DNA from: JAKACA01 sp052143575
GTDB taxonomy: Bacteria > Actinomycetota > Acidimicrobiia > Acidimicrobiales > Bog-793
Reading direction: 5' to 3'
Assembly: GCA_052143575.1 (NCBI GenBank)
Contig: JBKQSP010000041.1
Coordinates: 12,181-76,180 of the forward strand
Length of the DNA: 64,000 bases
Under the pieces are notes generated by a model. The model was not told where the DNA came from, searched no databases, and saw nothing but the letters and a program-made list of their open reading frames with translations. How positions within the stretch are numbered: position 1 is the stretch's first letter; each line of letters begins with the position of its first letter. The position numbers were made by a program, and so were the translations under genes. Shown here one piece after another: positions 7,405-16,168 of the stretch.

Positions 7405-10314
7405 ATGCGCGTTCTCCACGATCGTGTCGCGAGGTCGGGCCGCCTCGTGGTAGCGGCGAACCTGGCTCTCATTGCCGGGGTGATGGGGATCGCCGTCGGC
7501 CCGGCGGCCGCGACAGGCTCGAACGACCCGGCGCTGCCGGCTCATCGGGCGGCGCTGCCGGTCCCTCATGTCGGCGCCATCTCTGGGACGATCGCGAACC
7601 CGTTCGGCGACGGCGTGGTGGGCCTCTGCGTCAGCGCCCTCAGCAGCAGCGGCGTCGCAGCAGCGGCGAGGACCGATACCGACGGCACGTTCGCCCTCAG
7701 CGACGTTCCGGCCGGCCGTTACCGTCTGCGCGTCACCGCCTGCACGGCGATCTCGGCGTACTTCCCCACGTTTTACCCTGCGGTCACCGACACGACGACG
7801 GGCGATCTCGTCGCCGTCCGCCCCGGTCAGCTCACTGACGGTGTGCACGTCGTGGTGTATCCCACCGGAGGAGACCGGGCGCTGCGCTCCGAGCTCAAGG
7901 TTGCGAGCCGGGCGGATCGACCCCGCTCCGGCGGGTCCATCTCGGGAACCGTGACCAATTCCTCCGGCCACGACCTGGCGGGCATCTGCGTGGTGGCGAC
8001 GGAGGTATCGAGGGTGGGCTTCGGCTCCAGCACCACGAAGTCCAACGGGACCTACACCATGACAAGGCTGTCTGCGGGCACCTACATCGTCGAGTTCCTC
8101 TCGTGCGGCGGGACGACGTCCTACGTGACGCAGTGGTACAAGGACGAGGGCTCGTCGGCGACCGCCACTCCGGTTGCGGTCGGCGCCGGGAACACGCCGG
8201 GCGTCAACGCCAAGATGATCCAGGCCGGGTCGATCAGCGGCATCGTGAAGTCCGGCGGGGGGGCGGGCCTCTCCGATCTCTGCGTGCTCGCCGACGGCCT
8301 CGGCACCTCTTCCGGCAGCGCCGGCAATGCGCTGACAGGGTCGAACGGTGGCTACACCATCACCGGCCTTGCTCCCGGCAGCTTCGCGGTGGAGTTCGAG
8401 AACTGCGGACCGTCCGGCAACTGGGCTCCGCAGTGGTACCACGGCCAGGCGCAGTACACGACCTCGACCGCCGTCCCGGTCACGAGCGCTCACGACACCA
8501 AGATCACGACCGCAATCATGCAGCCCGGTGGCGAGATCACCGGCAAGCTGACGAACAGCTCCGGCGCCGGTGTCAGCGGCGCCTGTGTCTACGTCGCAAC
8601 TGACAACGGGGCGGATTACAACTACAGCGGCAACCCCACCGGGAGCGACGGCACCTACACCTTCGCAAATCTTCCGACAGACGCCTACAGCGTGTTGTAC
8701 TTCCCGGGTTGCGGGTCCGGCCCGGCCGACCGTTACTTCGCGGGCGAGTCCGTCGTGAGCAAGGCGAACCCTGTGTCGGTCGTCGCCGGCACCGTGACGA
8801 CCGAGGTCGATCAGACGCTCGTCACCGGCGGCTCCATCACCGGCCGCGTCGTGAACTCGGCAGACACCCCGCTGAGCAGGATTTGCGTGACGGCGACATC
8901 GACGGCCGTCTTCGAGACCGCCGTGACGACGAGCGATGGGAGCTACATCCTGCCCGGGCTCCTGCCCACCTCCTACACGATCGAGTTCAGCGCCTGCGGA
9001 AACACCGGTAACTACGCCCCCCAGTGGTTCGACGGCCAACCGTCCTCGACGTCGGCGAAGAAGGTCACCGTGACGAACGAGACCACGACGCCCAACATCG
9101 ATGCCACCCTCGAGACGGGCGGCATCCTCGCCGGCACGGTCATGAACGCCGGCAGCAAGCCCGAGAGCGGGGTCTGCATCTTGGCGGTCGCCAAGAAGGC
9201 GGGCTTCCTCGGTGGGTCAGCCTTCAGCGCCCCCAACGGGAGGTACGCGATCAGCGGTCTTGACACGGCGAGCTACGTCGTGTCCTTCTCCATCGCCGGC
9301 TGCGGCAACCCAGGCAACCTCGCCCCGCAGGTCTACAAGGCTTCTTCGTCCTTCGCTGGCGCCACAGCCGTGCCGGTGAAGCTGGGCAAGTCCACGACAG
9401 GCATCGACGCCCACCTCCTGAGCGGAGGGATCATCTCAGGAGCCGTGAAGAACACGGCGGGTTCGGCCCTTGGCGGCATCTGCGTGAAGGCTGACGGGAG
9501 CCTCGTTTCGGTAGACACCACGACGGAGCCAAACGGCACGTATGCGATCGACGGCTTGTCGAGCGGCACCTATACCGTTTCCTTCTCGACCGGCTGCGGC
9601 AACGACGGCAACTTCCTGTTCCAGTACTACAAGGGCAAGGCGAACCTCGGGACCGCCAGCGCGGTCCGCGTGACGGCCGGCAAGCTGACCCCGGGCATCG
9701 ACGCCACCCTTGCCGCCGGCGGGACGCTGAGCGGCACGGTCACCGGTTTGGGCAAGGCGCTCCTCGGGATGTGCGTGGAGGCGGACGGTCCCGCCGTCGG
9801 GACGGCGGAGACCTCGATCACCGGTGCCTACAGCGTCTCGGGCCTCCCGAGCGGCAAGTACGCCGTCGAGGTGTCGACGACCTGCGCCGACGCGCCGTAT
9901 GGGAACTGGTTGACCCAGTATTACAAAGGTTCCTCCTCACGGGCTGCGGCCAAGCTCGTGCAAGTAATGGTGGGCCACGGCGTGAGCGGCGTTGACTTCG
10001 CGGTCTCCGGCGCCGGCACCATGACGGGCACGGTGACGGCTGCCACGGGTCACGAAGCGCTCGCGGAGATCTGTGTGCAGGCGTTCCCAGTTGTAGGCGG
10101 GCCCTTCGACGTCGCCATCACGACGACGAACGGCGGCTTCGAGTTCGTGGGCTTGCAACCTGGCACCTACAAGGTCGAGTTCACGACGGGGTGCGGCAAC
10201 ACCGGTGGGTACACCACTCAGTGGTTCCGGGGTCAGTCCTCCGAAGCGTCGGCGACGCCGGTGACGGTGAAGGCCGCCACGAACACTCCCGGAGTGAACG
10301 CGGCGCTGACCTGA
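7405..10314 (+). CDS. Exported protein of nine tandem prealbumin-like repeats
   Basis: This encodes 969 residues. The start at ATG 7405 is chosen because GAAGGGGG lies upstream and the following residues make a signal peptide (VVAANLALIAGVMGIAVGPA). After it come nine repeats of about 95-100 residues. Each opens with G-x-I-S/T-G-x-V-x-N and a conserved cysteine in GICV/GVCI, has a D/NGxYxIxGLxxGxYxV core and a second cysteine (SCGG, NCGP, GCGN), and ends QWYxG...AxxVxVxxG. This is the CarboxypepD_reg/SdrD-B-like (Cna-B type) fold. There is no C-terminal membrane segment or sortase signal. The paired cysteines suggest one disulphide per repeat (inference). A stalk or adhesin at the cell surface is likely; the binding partner is unknown. 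It is divergent from the glycosyltransferase. Confidence 0.85.
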   Translation: MRVLHDRVARSGRLVVAANLALIAGVMGIAVGPAAATGSNDPALPAHRAALPVPHVGAISGTIANPFGDGVVGLCVSALSSSGVAAAARTDTDGTFALSDVPAGRYRLRVTACTAISAYFPTFYPAVTDTTTGDLVAVRPGQLTDGVHVVVYPTGGDRALRSELKVASRADRPRSGGSISGTVTNSSGHDLAGICVVATEVSRVGFGSSTTKSNGTYTMTRLSAGTYIVEFLSCGGTTSYVTQWYKDEGSSATATPVAVGAGNTPGVNAKMIQAGSISGIVKSGGGAGLSDLCVLADGLGTSSGSAGNALTGSNGGYTITGLAPGSFAVEFENCGPSGNWAPQWYHGQAQYTTSTAVPVTSAHDTKITTAIMQPGGEITGKLTNSSGAGVSGACVYVATDNGADYNYSGNPTGSDGTYTFANLPTDAYSVLYFPGCGSGPADRYFAGESVVSKANPVSVVAGTVTTEVDQTLVTGGSITGRVVNSADTPLSRICVTATSTAVFETAVTTSDGSYILPGLLPTSYTIEFSACGNTGNYAPQWFDGQPSSTSAKKVTVTNETTTPNIDATLETGGILAGTVMNAGSKPESGVCILAVAKKAGFLGGSAFSAPNGRYAISGLDTASYVVSFSIAGCGNPGNLAPQVYKASSSFAGATAVPVKLGKSTTGIDAHLLSGGIISGAVKNTAGSALGGICVKADGSLVSVDTTTEPNGTYAIDGLSSGTYTVSFSTGCGNDGNFLFQYYKGKANLGTASAVRVTAGKLTPGIDATLAAGGTLSGTVTGLGKALLGMCVEADGPAVGTAETSITGAYSVSGLPSGKYAVEVSTTCADAPYGNWLTQYYKGSSSRAAAKLVQVMVGHGVSGVDFAVSGAGTMTGTVTAATGHEALAEICVQAFPVVGGPFDVAITTTNGGFEFVGLQPGTYKVEFTTGCGNTGGYTTQWFRGQSSEASATPVTVKAATNTPGVNAALT
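7477..10311 (+). repeat. Nine in-frame repeats of about 300 bp
   Basis: The nine units begin near GAISGTIAN, GSISGTVTN, GSISGIVKS, GEITGKLTN, GSITGRVVN, GGILAGTVM, GGIISGAVK, GGTLSGTVT and AGTMTGTVT. Protein identity between units is moderate and nucleotide identity low, so this is an old amplification rather than a recent slippage. Confidence 0.75.
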
Positions 10315-10365
10315 CGGTCCAGGCGGCTCACCCGAGGCAGAGCCGACGCGGAACAACGGGCGCAA

Positions 10366-10390
10366 GGAGACGAGGAGTCAGAGCGTCTCC
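10366..10390. terminator. Hairpin between convergent genes
   Basis: GGAGACG, an 11-base loop and CGTCTCC form a 7-bp stem followed by GTCTTT. It lies in the roughly 100-bp gap between the repeat protein and the convergent small exported gene, so it may stop transcription from either side. The T run is short. Confidence 0.4.
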
Positions 10391-10415
10391 GTCTTTGCAT
10401 GAAACAGACGAAGGC

Positions 10416-10889
10416 TCAAGGCTGGGTGCACTTCGTCCCGGAAGTCTTGATCGTGGTCTCTGCGGTGGCTGAGGAGTTCGCACTGACCCACGTCGTGCCC
10501 ACGTAGGCGGCGACCTCGAACCAGTAGTTGGCCGCCGAGAGCGTCCCGCTCGTCCAGGGCGTCCCCGATACACCGCTGGCGGCGCTCACGTATCCCGTGG
10601 TGGCGGACGTCGTCGAGTCGAAGATGGTGTAGCTCGAAGCGTGCGTCACCGTGGTCCAGGCCACCGTCACCTTCTGCTCGCTCGACGAAACGCAGGTGGC
10701 CGAGACGCCCGTGGGTGTGGAGGGAGCGGGCTGGGCGTGAGCTTCGGCGGAACTGCCGCTCTTCAGCACCAGCAGCCACGTCGAGGCCAACGCAGGAGTT
10801 GTCGAGATCAGCAAGAGCGTGCAGAGGGCGGCCGACGAAAGCAGCCCGGGGAGACCCCGGGCTGCCGATCGGCTGGCTTCTCTGCGCAT
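10416..10889 (-). CDS. Small exported fibronectin-III-like protein
   Basis: This encodes 157 residues: an N-terminal signal peptide (LLSSAALCTLLLISTTPALA), a short linker and one domain of about 90 residues (PSTPTGVSATCVSSSEQKVT, then VAWTTVTHASSYTIF and YWFEVAAYVGTTWVS) with the order of strands and the W/Y positions of fibronectin type III. Two cysteines flank the domain and could form a disulphide. It starts 18 bases after the stop of the 233-aa exported protein, so the two are probably co-transcribed. No enzymatic motif; role unknown. Confidence 0.7.
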   Translation of the reverse strand: MRREASRSAARGLPGLLSSAALCTLLLISTTPALASTWLLVLKSGSSAEAHAQPAPSTPTGVSATCVSSSEQKVTVAWTTVTHASSYTIFDSTTSATTGYVSAASGVSGTPWTSGTLSAANYWFEVAAYVGTTWVSANSSATAETTIKTSGTKCTQP

Positions 10890-10907
10890 GATTCGTTACT
10901 CGGACGG

Positions 10908-11609
10908 TCAGCTCGTCCAACTGTCGGTGACCGGGCTCGTCGTGACGCTGGCGGCACCGCCGGTGGCGCCGACACCAGTCAACGACGGCATCGAGAAGAA
11001 CGTGTTCTCGCAGGCCGCCGGTGCAGCGGACGTCATGCTGGCGTCGTTGGTGAGCGTCACGGTCAACGGGTTGTTGCTCTGCCCGTTTGCTGCCACGGTA
11101 AGCGCCGTCGTGAGGGTGTGGGAGCTACCGCTCGTCGACGTCGAGTAGTTCCAGATGACGTCGCTCGGCGTGGCGGCGAGGCATCCCGTCTGCGTCGTCG
11201 TGAGAGCGCTCGTCGTGTAGCCGGTGGCATACGTCGTGCTGGTCGGCAGGTTGACCGACGTCACGGTGACCGGATACGGGTTGGGGTTCGAGATCGTGAG
11301 GACGACGTCGCCGGTTCCGCCTGGGTAGAGCAGGTTGCTGGCGGCAGGGGAGGCAACGGCCGTGATCGTCAGGTTCGAGACGGTGGCGGACTGTCCTTCG
11401 CCGCTCGAGCCGGCGCTGATCCCGACGACCCAGTTCGTGGCCGCGTAGGCTCCGCTCCCGGCCAACAGGACGCCGAGGACGACGCCGACGATCTTGGACC
11501 GGGGGCGTCGTGGCATCCAGCGCCGGCTCGTGGCGGCATGTCTCGGAGCAGAACGGCGACGTGCTTCCTCTCCCGAGATGTCAGTGGGAGTGTCATTAGT
11601 AGATGGCAT
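10908..11609 (-). CDS. Exported or membrane-anchored protein, camelysin/TasA-like in layout
   Basis: This encodes 233 residues. A basic N-terminus (about 35 residues, RRWMPRRPRSK) precedes one hydrophobic segment (IVGVVLGVLLAGSGAYAATN). A serine/threonine-rich beta-strand domain follows, with LYPGGTGDVVLTISNPNPYP and VTVTSVNL. The phrase 'noise-free long hydrophobic segment, then AYA, then beta domain with NPN' resembles SipW-processed camelysin/TasA-type secreted proteins found in Gram-positives, but that is only a resemblance. It is the first gene of a two-gene unit with the FN3-like protein. The region upstream contains spaced direct repeats that may be regulator sites. Confidence 0.65.
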   Translation of the reverse strand: MPSTNDTPTDISGEEARRRSAPRHAATSRRWMPRRPRSKIVGVVLGVLLAGSGAYAATNWVVGISAGSSGEGQSATVSNLTITAVASPAASNLLYPGGTGDVVLTISNPNPYPVTVTSVNLPTSTTYATGYTTSALTTTQTGCLAATPSDVIWNYSTSTSGSSHTLTTALTVAANGQSNNPLTVTLTNDASMTSAAPAACENTFFSMPSLTGVGATGGAASVTTSPVTDSWTS

Positions 11610-11645
11610 GGTCTAGGTGTCGACGTCATCTGAGTTGACCTTGAG

Positions 11646-11692
11646 GTCCCGCCGTACGGGACTTCTACCAGTACAGTACGGGTTTCTTCTAC
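11646..11692. promoter_or_regulatory. Inverted repeat plus two direct repeats ahead of the exported pair
   Basis: GTCCCG-CCGTA-CGGGAC (11646-11662) is a perfect 6-bp inverted repeat. Overlapping it, GTACGGG followed by CTTCTAC occurs at 11654-11668 and again at 11676-11692, the GTACGGG copies being 22 bases (about two helical turns) apart. The element sits between the PAS-LuxR regulator stop and the exported pair, so it could be an operator for the pair. Confidence 0.4.
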
Positions 11693-11697
11693 GTAAG

Positions 11698-13488
11698 TTA
11701 CTCTGGGGACACGAAGAAGAGATCGGGTGGTAGCTGAGCCATCGCCCGTGCCAGGCGGGCATACTCGGCCGCCGCATCCTCTCTCGTGCGAACCCCGAGC
11801 TTCCGGTAGGCGTTGGCGAGGTGGGACTCCACCGTCCGGACCGACACGCAGAGGTGCTTGGCCATCTTGGGAGCAGTGTCGATGTCGTCCAGTAGCTCGA
11901 GCACCTCTATCTCCCGCGGCGTCAAGCTGGCGAGGAGCTTGCTCGCCGTCGAGGCGTGCGCCAGAAGCTCGCGGTCGAGGCGCTTTCGCTTCGTGATGTC
12001 CTCCACGATGCGCAGTCCGTAGATGGGCTCGCCGAATTCACCCCTGATCAGGGACGCCGTGACCTTTCCGAAGGCCACGTCGCCGCTCGAGGTGACGAAG
12101 CGCGTTTCCGTCTGGTAGCCGGCGACCGTGCCCGCCATCATCTTGCGGTCCAGCTCGGCGTCTTTGGCAACGTCCTCCGGATCGGTGAACGATTCGAGTC
12201 GTGCGCCCGCGAGGTCCTCCCTCGCGCGTCCCACGAAGCTGCAGAGGGCATTGTTGGCGTTCGTGATCCGCAAGTCGAGGTCGACGATGGCGATCGGCAG
12301 CGGACCGTCTTTGAAGACGCGCCGGAAGCGCTGCTCGCTCTCTCGCAGGTCTTCCTCGGTCCGCTTGCGATCGGTCACGTCGTAGAAGCTGAAGACCCGT
12401 CCGACCACGACGCCGCCCACTCGCTGGGGTCGCGAGAAGCGCTCGAAGACCCGGCCGTCCTTGAAGTGGAGCGTGTCGTTGCTCTCGGCTTCCGGGTTGG
12501 CGTAGAGCTCGTCGAGCTTGCTCTGGAACTCCTCCGGGGCAGCCAACTGATCGAGCACGAAGCTCACGGCGCCGGCGGCATCGCCAGCCTCGAGAATGGG
12601 TGCGGGCAGGCTCCACATCTCGGCGAACCGATGGTTGAAGCTGGAGATTCGGCCGGCCGTGTCGACGACGAGAAGTCCGTCGGCAGTCGACTCCAGCGTC
12701 GCCGTCAGCAGAGAGAGCGCCTTGCCGAGCTCCAGCTCGGCGGTGACTCGAGCCGTGATGTCGTGAGCCGAGACCACGAAGCCGCCCACGACTGGGTCGT
12801 CCGCCAGATTGACGAGTGTCAGCTCGAACGGCACCGTCTCGGTGCTGGCATGACGAAGCAGGCGCAGGCGGACGATCACAGGAGCGGCGGCCGTGGCTCC
12901 CTGTGACGTACTTCGGAGGGCGGTGGCGAGGGCGGGACGGTCGGCCTCGGCGACCAGCTCGGCGAGGGGGCGGTGCTCGATGAGCTCCGGATCGTGCCCG
13001 AGCAGTCTCGTGAGCGCTCCGGACACTGACTCCACGAAGCCTGTGGGCGAGACGAGGAGGGTGGCGGCAGCTGCGTTCTGCACGAGGAGCCGGAGGCGCG
13101 CCTCCTCGTTGCGGGCCACCTCGAACCGTCGTCGCGCCGTGAGGTCACGAAGGCTGAAAAGAACCGCAGCCTCGTCCATCCATGTGACCGGTGCGCCGAC
13201 CACCTCCACGAGCCGCCAGCCCGTGCTCGTCATCACGCGAACCTCGATGAGCGTTCCGACCTCTTTGCCCTGCACGCTGGCGAGAGAGCGCAGCACGAAC
13301 TCGAGATCCTCCGGGTGGACGAGGTCGAGGGCGGCGAGGCCAATGGACTCGTGGAAGGAGCGACCGAACAATCGCTCCGCCGCCCGGTTCCCCCACTTCA
13401 GCTCGCCGAGCGGGTCGAGGACGATCACGGCGTCGGGGAGCTCGACGAGCAGGCTGCTCACGGCTTCCGGGTTGTCGTGCGGCTCCAT
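11698..13488 (-). CDS. Four-PAS sensor regulator with LuxR DNA-binding domain
   Basis: This encodes 596 residues. Four PAS/PAC units are readable: about 10-120 (LPDAVIVLDPLGELKWGNRA), 130-245 (LLVSPTGFVESVSGALTRLL), 255-370 (ADGLLVVDTAGRISSFNHRF) and 380-500 (PIAIVDLDLRITNANNALCS), each ending in a DIT/DVT-R/K-R linker. The C-terminus is a LuxR helix-turn-helix (LTPREIEVLELLDDIDTAPK, then VRTVESHLANAYRKL). There is no kinase or receiver domain, so a one-component cytoplasmic sensor of a small ligand, redox or light is likely. There is no visible cofactor signature such as the cysteine of LOV domains. A ribosome binding site GGAAGGAC precedes ATG 13488. Its targets are probably among the flanking exported genes (inference). 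Confidence 0.9.
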   Translation of the reverse strand: MEPHDNPEAVSSLLVELPDAVIVLDPLGELKWGNRAAERLFGRSFHESIGLAALDLVHPEDLEFVLRSLASVQGKEVGTLIEVRVMTSTGWRLVEVVGAPVTWMDEAAVLFSLRDLTARRRFEVARNEEARLRLLVQNAAAATLLVSPTGFVESVSGALTRLLGHDPELIEHRPLAELVAEADRPALATALRSTSQGATAAAPVIVRLRLLRHASTETVPFELTLVNLADDPVVGGFVVSAHDITARVTAELELGKALSLLTATLESTADGLLVVDTAGRISSFNHRFAEMWSLPAPILEAGDAAGAVSFVLDQLAAPEEFQSKLDELYANPEAESNDTLHFKDGRVFERFSRPQRVGGVVVGRVFSFYDVTDRKRTEEDLRESEQRFRRVFKDGPLPIAIVDLDLRITNANNALCSFVGRAREDLAGARLESFTDPEDVAKDAELDRKMMAGTVAGYQTETRFVTSSGDVAFGKVTASLIRGEFGEPIYGLRIVEDITKRKRLDRELLAHASTASKLLASLTPREIEVLELLDDIDTAPKMAKHLCVSVRTVESHLANAYRKLGVRTREDAAAEYARLARAMAQLPPDLFFVSPE

Positions 13489-13716
13489 GTCCTTCCGTTC
13501 CTACCGCCCTTGGCGTCCAAGTGCAAGGCTCTGCGTCCCCGTGCGGCGTCGGGCGACCCGAGCTCCCGTCCTCTCCGTGGCGGCCAAGATGACGAGCAAC
13601 GGGGCACGCGTCTAGCGTTGCGGGCCGATGTCGTGGCGAGCTGACGCGAGTCGCCGCGGCAGACCTGACGGCCGAAGAATGCCCAGGATCCACCGTTGCC
13701 TCAGGAAAGGTCTGAG
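13489..13716. other. Divergent promoter region
   Basis: This region of 228 bases separates the PAS-LuxR gene from the divergent CHAP gene. It contains a small inverted repeat CTTGG-CGT-CCAAG and the CHAP ribosome binding site GGAAAGG. No gene is seen, and no convincing promoter hexamers were picked. Confidence 0.4.
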
Positions 13717-15303
13717 ATGATCTGGAGACCTCGCGCTGCACGAGTCGCCACCGCTGCTCTCGCCCTGACCACGATGCTCTGCTCGGCCGGCGTGCTCAAC
13801 GCCGTCGCTCCACCGAGGGCTCTGGCGGCTGCCTGGGAGCTGTGCAGCGGCTATTCGGCTTGCAGCCTCCACGGGTACACGACGCACGGGTACGAGGACT
13901 ACAGCTGGAACTCGTACTGGAGCATGGATGCGGGAGACGAGTGCACCAACTATGTGGCCTTCGTGGAGTCGGCCGTCTACGGGGTCCCGACGCCGAGCTA
14001 CCTGCTCGGCGACGCCGGTAGCTGGGCGGTCAATGCCCAGGCGCACGGCGTCGAGGTCAATGACATCCCGAGCGTCGGTGCGGTGGCCGAGTGGAACGGC
14101 TACTCGGCCGGGATCGGTCCGTCCGGGCACGTCGGGGTCGTGGAGCGGGTCGGTCCGGACAACAGCTACATCGTGGTGTCGCAGCAGCACATCGCGAGTG
14201 ATGTCGACGGCTACGACTGGGAGCGCATCGCGGCCGGAACGCAGGACTGGGAGCCGTGGCCGAGCAGCTTCATCCACTTCCACGTCTCCGCCGAGCACAT
14301 CACCGTCGGCACCGACGGCAGCGGCCGTACCCAGGTGTTCCTCGTCGGAGCCCGATCACACCTCGAGATGGCGTCGCAGAGCAAAGGCGGTACATGGTCG
14401 CGGTGGCAGAGCCTGGGCGGACGCTGGCCGAGCGGGGACGCCATCTCCTCGGGCACCGACGCCGACGGCCGTATGCGAGTCTTCCTCATCGCTGACGACG
14501 CGCAACTCGAAACCATCTCCGAGACGGCGCAGGGAGCGTGGTCCGGATGGCGCAGCCTCGGGGGGCAGTGGCCGAGCGGGGATTCGATCGCCGTGGCGGG
14601 CATTCCAGGAGGCGACCCAGAGATCTTCCTCGTGGGCAGGAACTCGCAGCTCTATACGAACGCCGAGACCTCGGCGAGCGACGAGCGGCCACGATGGCGC
14701 AGTCTCGGCGGTCGCTGGCCGGGCGGGGATTCCGTCGCCGTCGTCGGGAACGCCGACGGGGGCCTGCAGGTCTTCCTCCTCGGCGAGAACTCGCAGCTCT
14801 ACACGATCTCGCGGACAGCGAACGGCTCGTGGTCACGATGGCGCAGTCTCGGCGGACGCTGGCCGGCGGGCGACACCATCGCCGCCGCTACAAACGGCGA
14901 TGGGGAGATGCAGGTCTTCCTCCTGAGCGGTAACTCGCACCTCGTCACCCGGTCGGAGACGGCGGCGAGCGGTGCCTGGTCGCCGTGGCAGACCTTGCAG
15001 GGGACGTGGTCGAGCGTCGACTCGATCGCTGTGAGCCAGGACGCCGGCGGACGGCTCGAGGTCTTCCTCGCCGGAAGCGGCTTGCCCCTCGAGACGGTCT
15101 GGCAGACCACCGCCGGCGGCAAGTGGTCAGGATGGCGAAGCCTCGGTGGCCACTGGCCGAGCGGTGACACCATCGGCGTCAGCAGCAACGCTCACGGGCG
15201 CCTCCGCGTCTTCCTCGAGGCGAGCGATTCGCGACTCGAGACACTCTGGGAGACAGCGAAGGGTACGTGGTCCGGGTGGCACACCCTCGGCGTCAGTTCC
15301 TGA
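13717..15303 (+). CDS. Exported CHAP amidase/peptidase fused to a seven-blade lectin-type propeller
   Basis: This encodes 528 residues from ATG 13717, set by GGAAAGG seven bases upstream. Residues 1-38 are a signal peptide (ending PPRALAA). Residues 40-200 are a CHAP domain: catalytic cysteine 76 in DECTNYVAFVES and histidine 138 in SGHVGVVERV, with VSQQH where the third polar residue normally lies. Residues of about 205-528 hold seven repeats of about 46 residues built on VFLxxxxSxLExxxxT and WSxWRSLGGxWPSGD, matching seven-bladed PLL/PHL-type fucose-binding propellers. CHAP domains cut peptidoglycan stem peptides or cross-bridges. The propeller suggests targeting to a glycan. It acts outside the cell; self wall remodelling or attack on other cells are both possible. 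Confidence 0.85.
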   Translation: MIWRPRAARVATAALALTTMLCSAGVLNAVAPPRALAAAWELCSGYSACSLHGYTTHGYEDYSWNSYWSMDAGDECTNYVAFVESAVYGVPTPSYLLGDAGSWAVNAQAHGVEVNDIPSVGAVAEWNGYSAGIGPSGHVGVVERVGPDNSYIVVSQQHIASDVDGYDWERIAAGTQDWEPWPSSFIHFHVSAEHITVGTDGSGRTQVFLVGARSHLEMASQSKGGTWSRWQSLGGRWPSGDAISSGTDADGRMRVFLIADDAQLETISETAQGAWSGWRSLGGQWPSGDSIAVAGIPGGDPEIFLVGRNSQLYTNAETSASDERPRWRSLGGRWPGGDSVAVVGNADGGLQVFLLGENSQLYTISRTANGSWSRWRSLGGRWPAGDTIAAATNGDGEMQVFLLSGNSHLVTRSETAASGAWSPWQTLQGTWSSVDSIAVSQDAGGRLEVFLAGSGLPLETVWQTTAGGKWSGWRSLGGHWPSGDTIGVSSNAHGRLRVFLEASDSRLETLWETAKGTWSGWHTLGVSS

Positions 15304-15361
15304 GGACCGTTCCCGGGACGCCCGCTGCTAAGCGGGCGGAGCTGCGGGGTCGGCCGCCGGC

Positions 15362-16021
15362 GTGAATTTCATCGCCCACGTCCACGTCGCCCTCTCCGCC
15401 GCCGGGACCCGTCCTGACGCCGTCGCGCTCGCCTTCGGGGCTGCCCTGCCGGATCTTGCATCCATGGCCGGCCTGCGCCTCGACCGGAGCAGGCTGCCCG
15501 AGACGGTGAGCGAAGGCGTCAATCTGCACCACCGGACGGATCGTGCGTTTCACTCCCTCGCTGCGTTCAGGACGGGCGTCCGGCAGCTCGGCGAGCAGTC
15601 GCGGGCCTGCGGGCTCGCCGTGGGTCCCTCGCGGGCGATCGGTCATGCCGGCTGGGAGTTGCTTCTCGACGGTTGCCTGCTCGACCGCTCCGGCGCAGAG
15701 GAGCGTTTCGCCGACGTCCTGCGAGGGGCGCCCGAGGTGGCCGAGGCGGTCTCGCCCGCCGATCCCGACCGGTGGCGGGGGCTCCTTGCCACCATGCGAG
15801 CGGAACGCTGGTGGTTGGGCTACCGCGACACCGAGACGGTGGCCTATGCGCTGCAGCGGCGGCTGCGGGCTCGACGGAGGCTCTCCTTCAGCCTGGAGGA
15901 GGTGCCACGCGTCGCCGATGCCTTGGCTCTCGCCAGGCCCGCCGTGGAGATGGCGGCCGATGGCGTCGTGGCCGCAGTGATCGTCGCCTTGAGCGGTACG
16001 GGGGATTCGCTGGGCAGGTGA
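15362..16021 (+). CDS. AcpH-like protein of unknown function
   Basis: This encodes 219 residues from GTG 15362. The opening MNFIAHVHVAL, then FGAALPDLASMAGLRL, GVNLHHRTDRAFH and GHAGWELLLDG, follows the order seen in the acyl-carrier-protein phosphodiesterase (AcpH, DUF479) family: MNFLAHL, then GNL-AD, then G-HHR-D-xTD. The HHRTD histidines and aspartates are good candidates for the metal site of that HD-like fold. The overall match is partial, so the enzymatic function is uncertain. It ends shortly before a strong hairpin terminator and stands alone on the plus strand. Confidence 0.5.
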   Translation: MNFIAHVHVALSAAGTRPDAVALAFGAALPDLASMAGLRLDRSRLPETVSEGVNLHHRTDRAFHSLAAFRTGVRQLGEQSRACGLAVGPSRAIGHAGWELLLDGCLLDRSGAEERFADVLRGAPEVAEAVSPADPDRWRGLLATMRAERWWLGYRDTETVAYALQRRLRARRRLSFSLEEVPRVADALALARPAVEMAADGVVAAVIVALSGTGDSLGR

Positions 16022-16063
16022 CCCCGGCGCCAGAGCCGGCCTGCGCAGTGCCCCACAACCGGG

Positions 16064-16092
16064 AACACCCAGCGGCGAGGCCGCTGGGTGTT
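16064..16092. terminator. Strong bidirectional hairpin terminator
   Basis: AACACCCAGCGGC-GAG-GCCGCTGGGTGTT is a perfect 13-bp inverted repeat with a 3-base loop, lying between the convergent AcpH-like gene and the 1147-aa peptidase gene. The AA and TT ends give a short U tail in both directions. Confidence 0.85.
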
Positions 16093-16168
16093 CGTCGGTT
16101 GCTCGACTCGGGAACCTTCTACCGAGCCCGCCTCGGTCTCCCGGCTCTGCCGCCTCCGGCGGCGAAGC

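Noticed and set aside
6973..9039. A 688-codon open frame antisense to the repeat protein and glycosyltransferase
   Set aside because: It runs opposite to a clear repeat protein, has no domain or ribosome binding site and consists of arginine/glycine-rich shadow sequence typical of GC-rich antisense frames.
7477..10311. CRISPR-like regular repetition
   Set aside because: The period is about 300 bp, units are in-frame coding and diverged at the DNA level; no short identical repeats with unique spacers.
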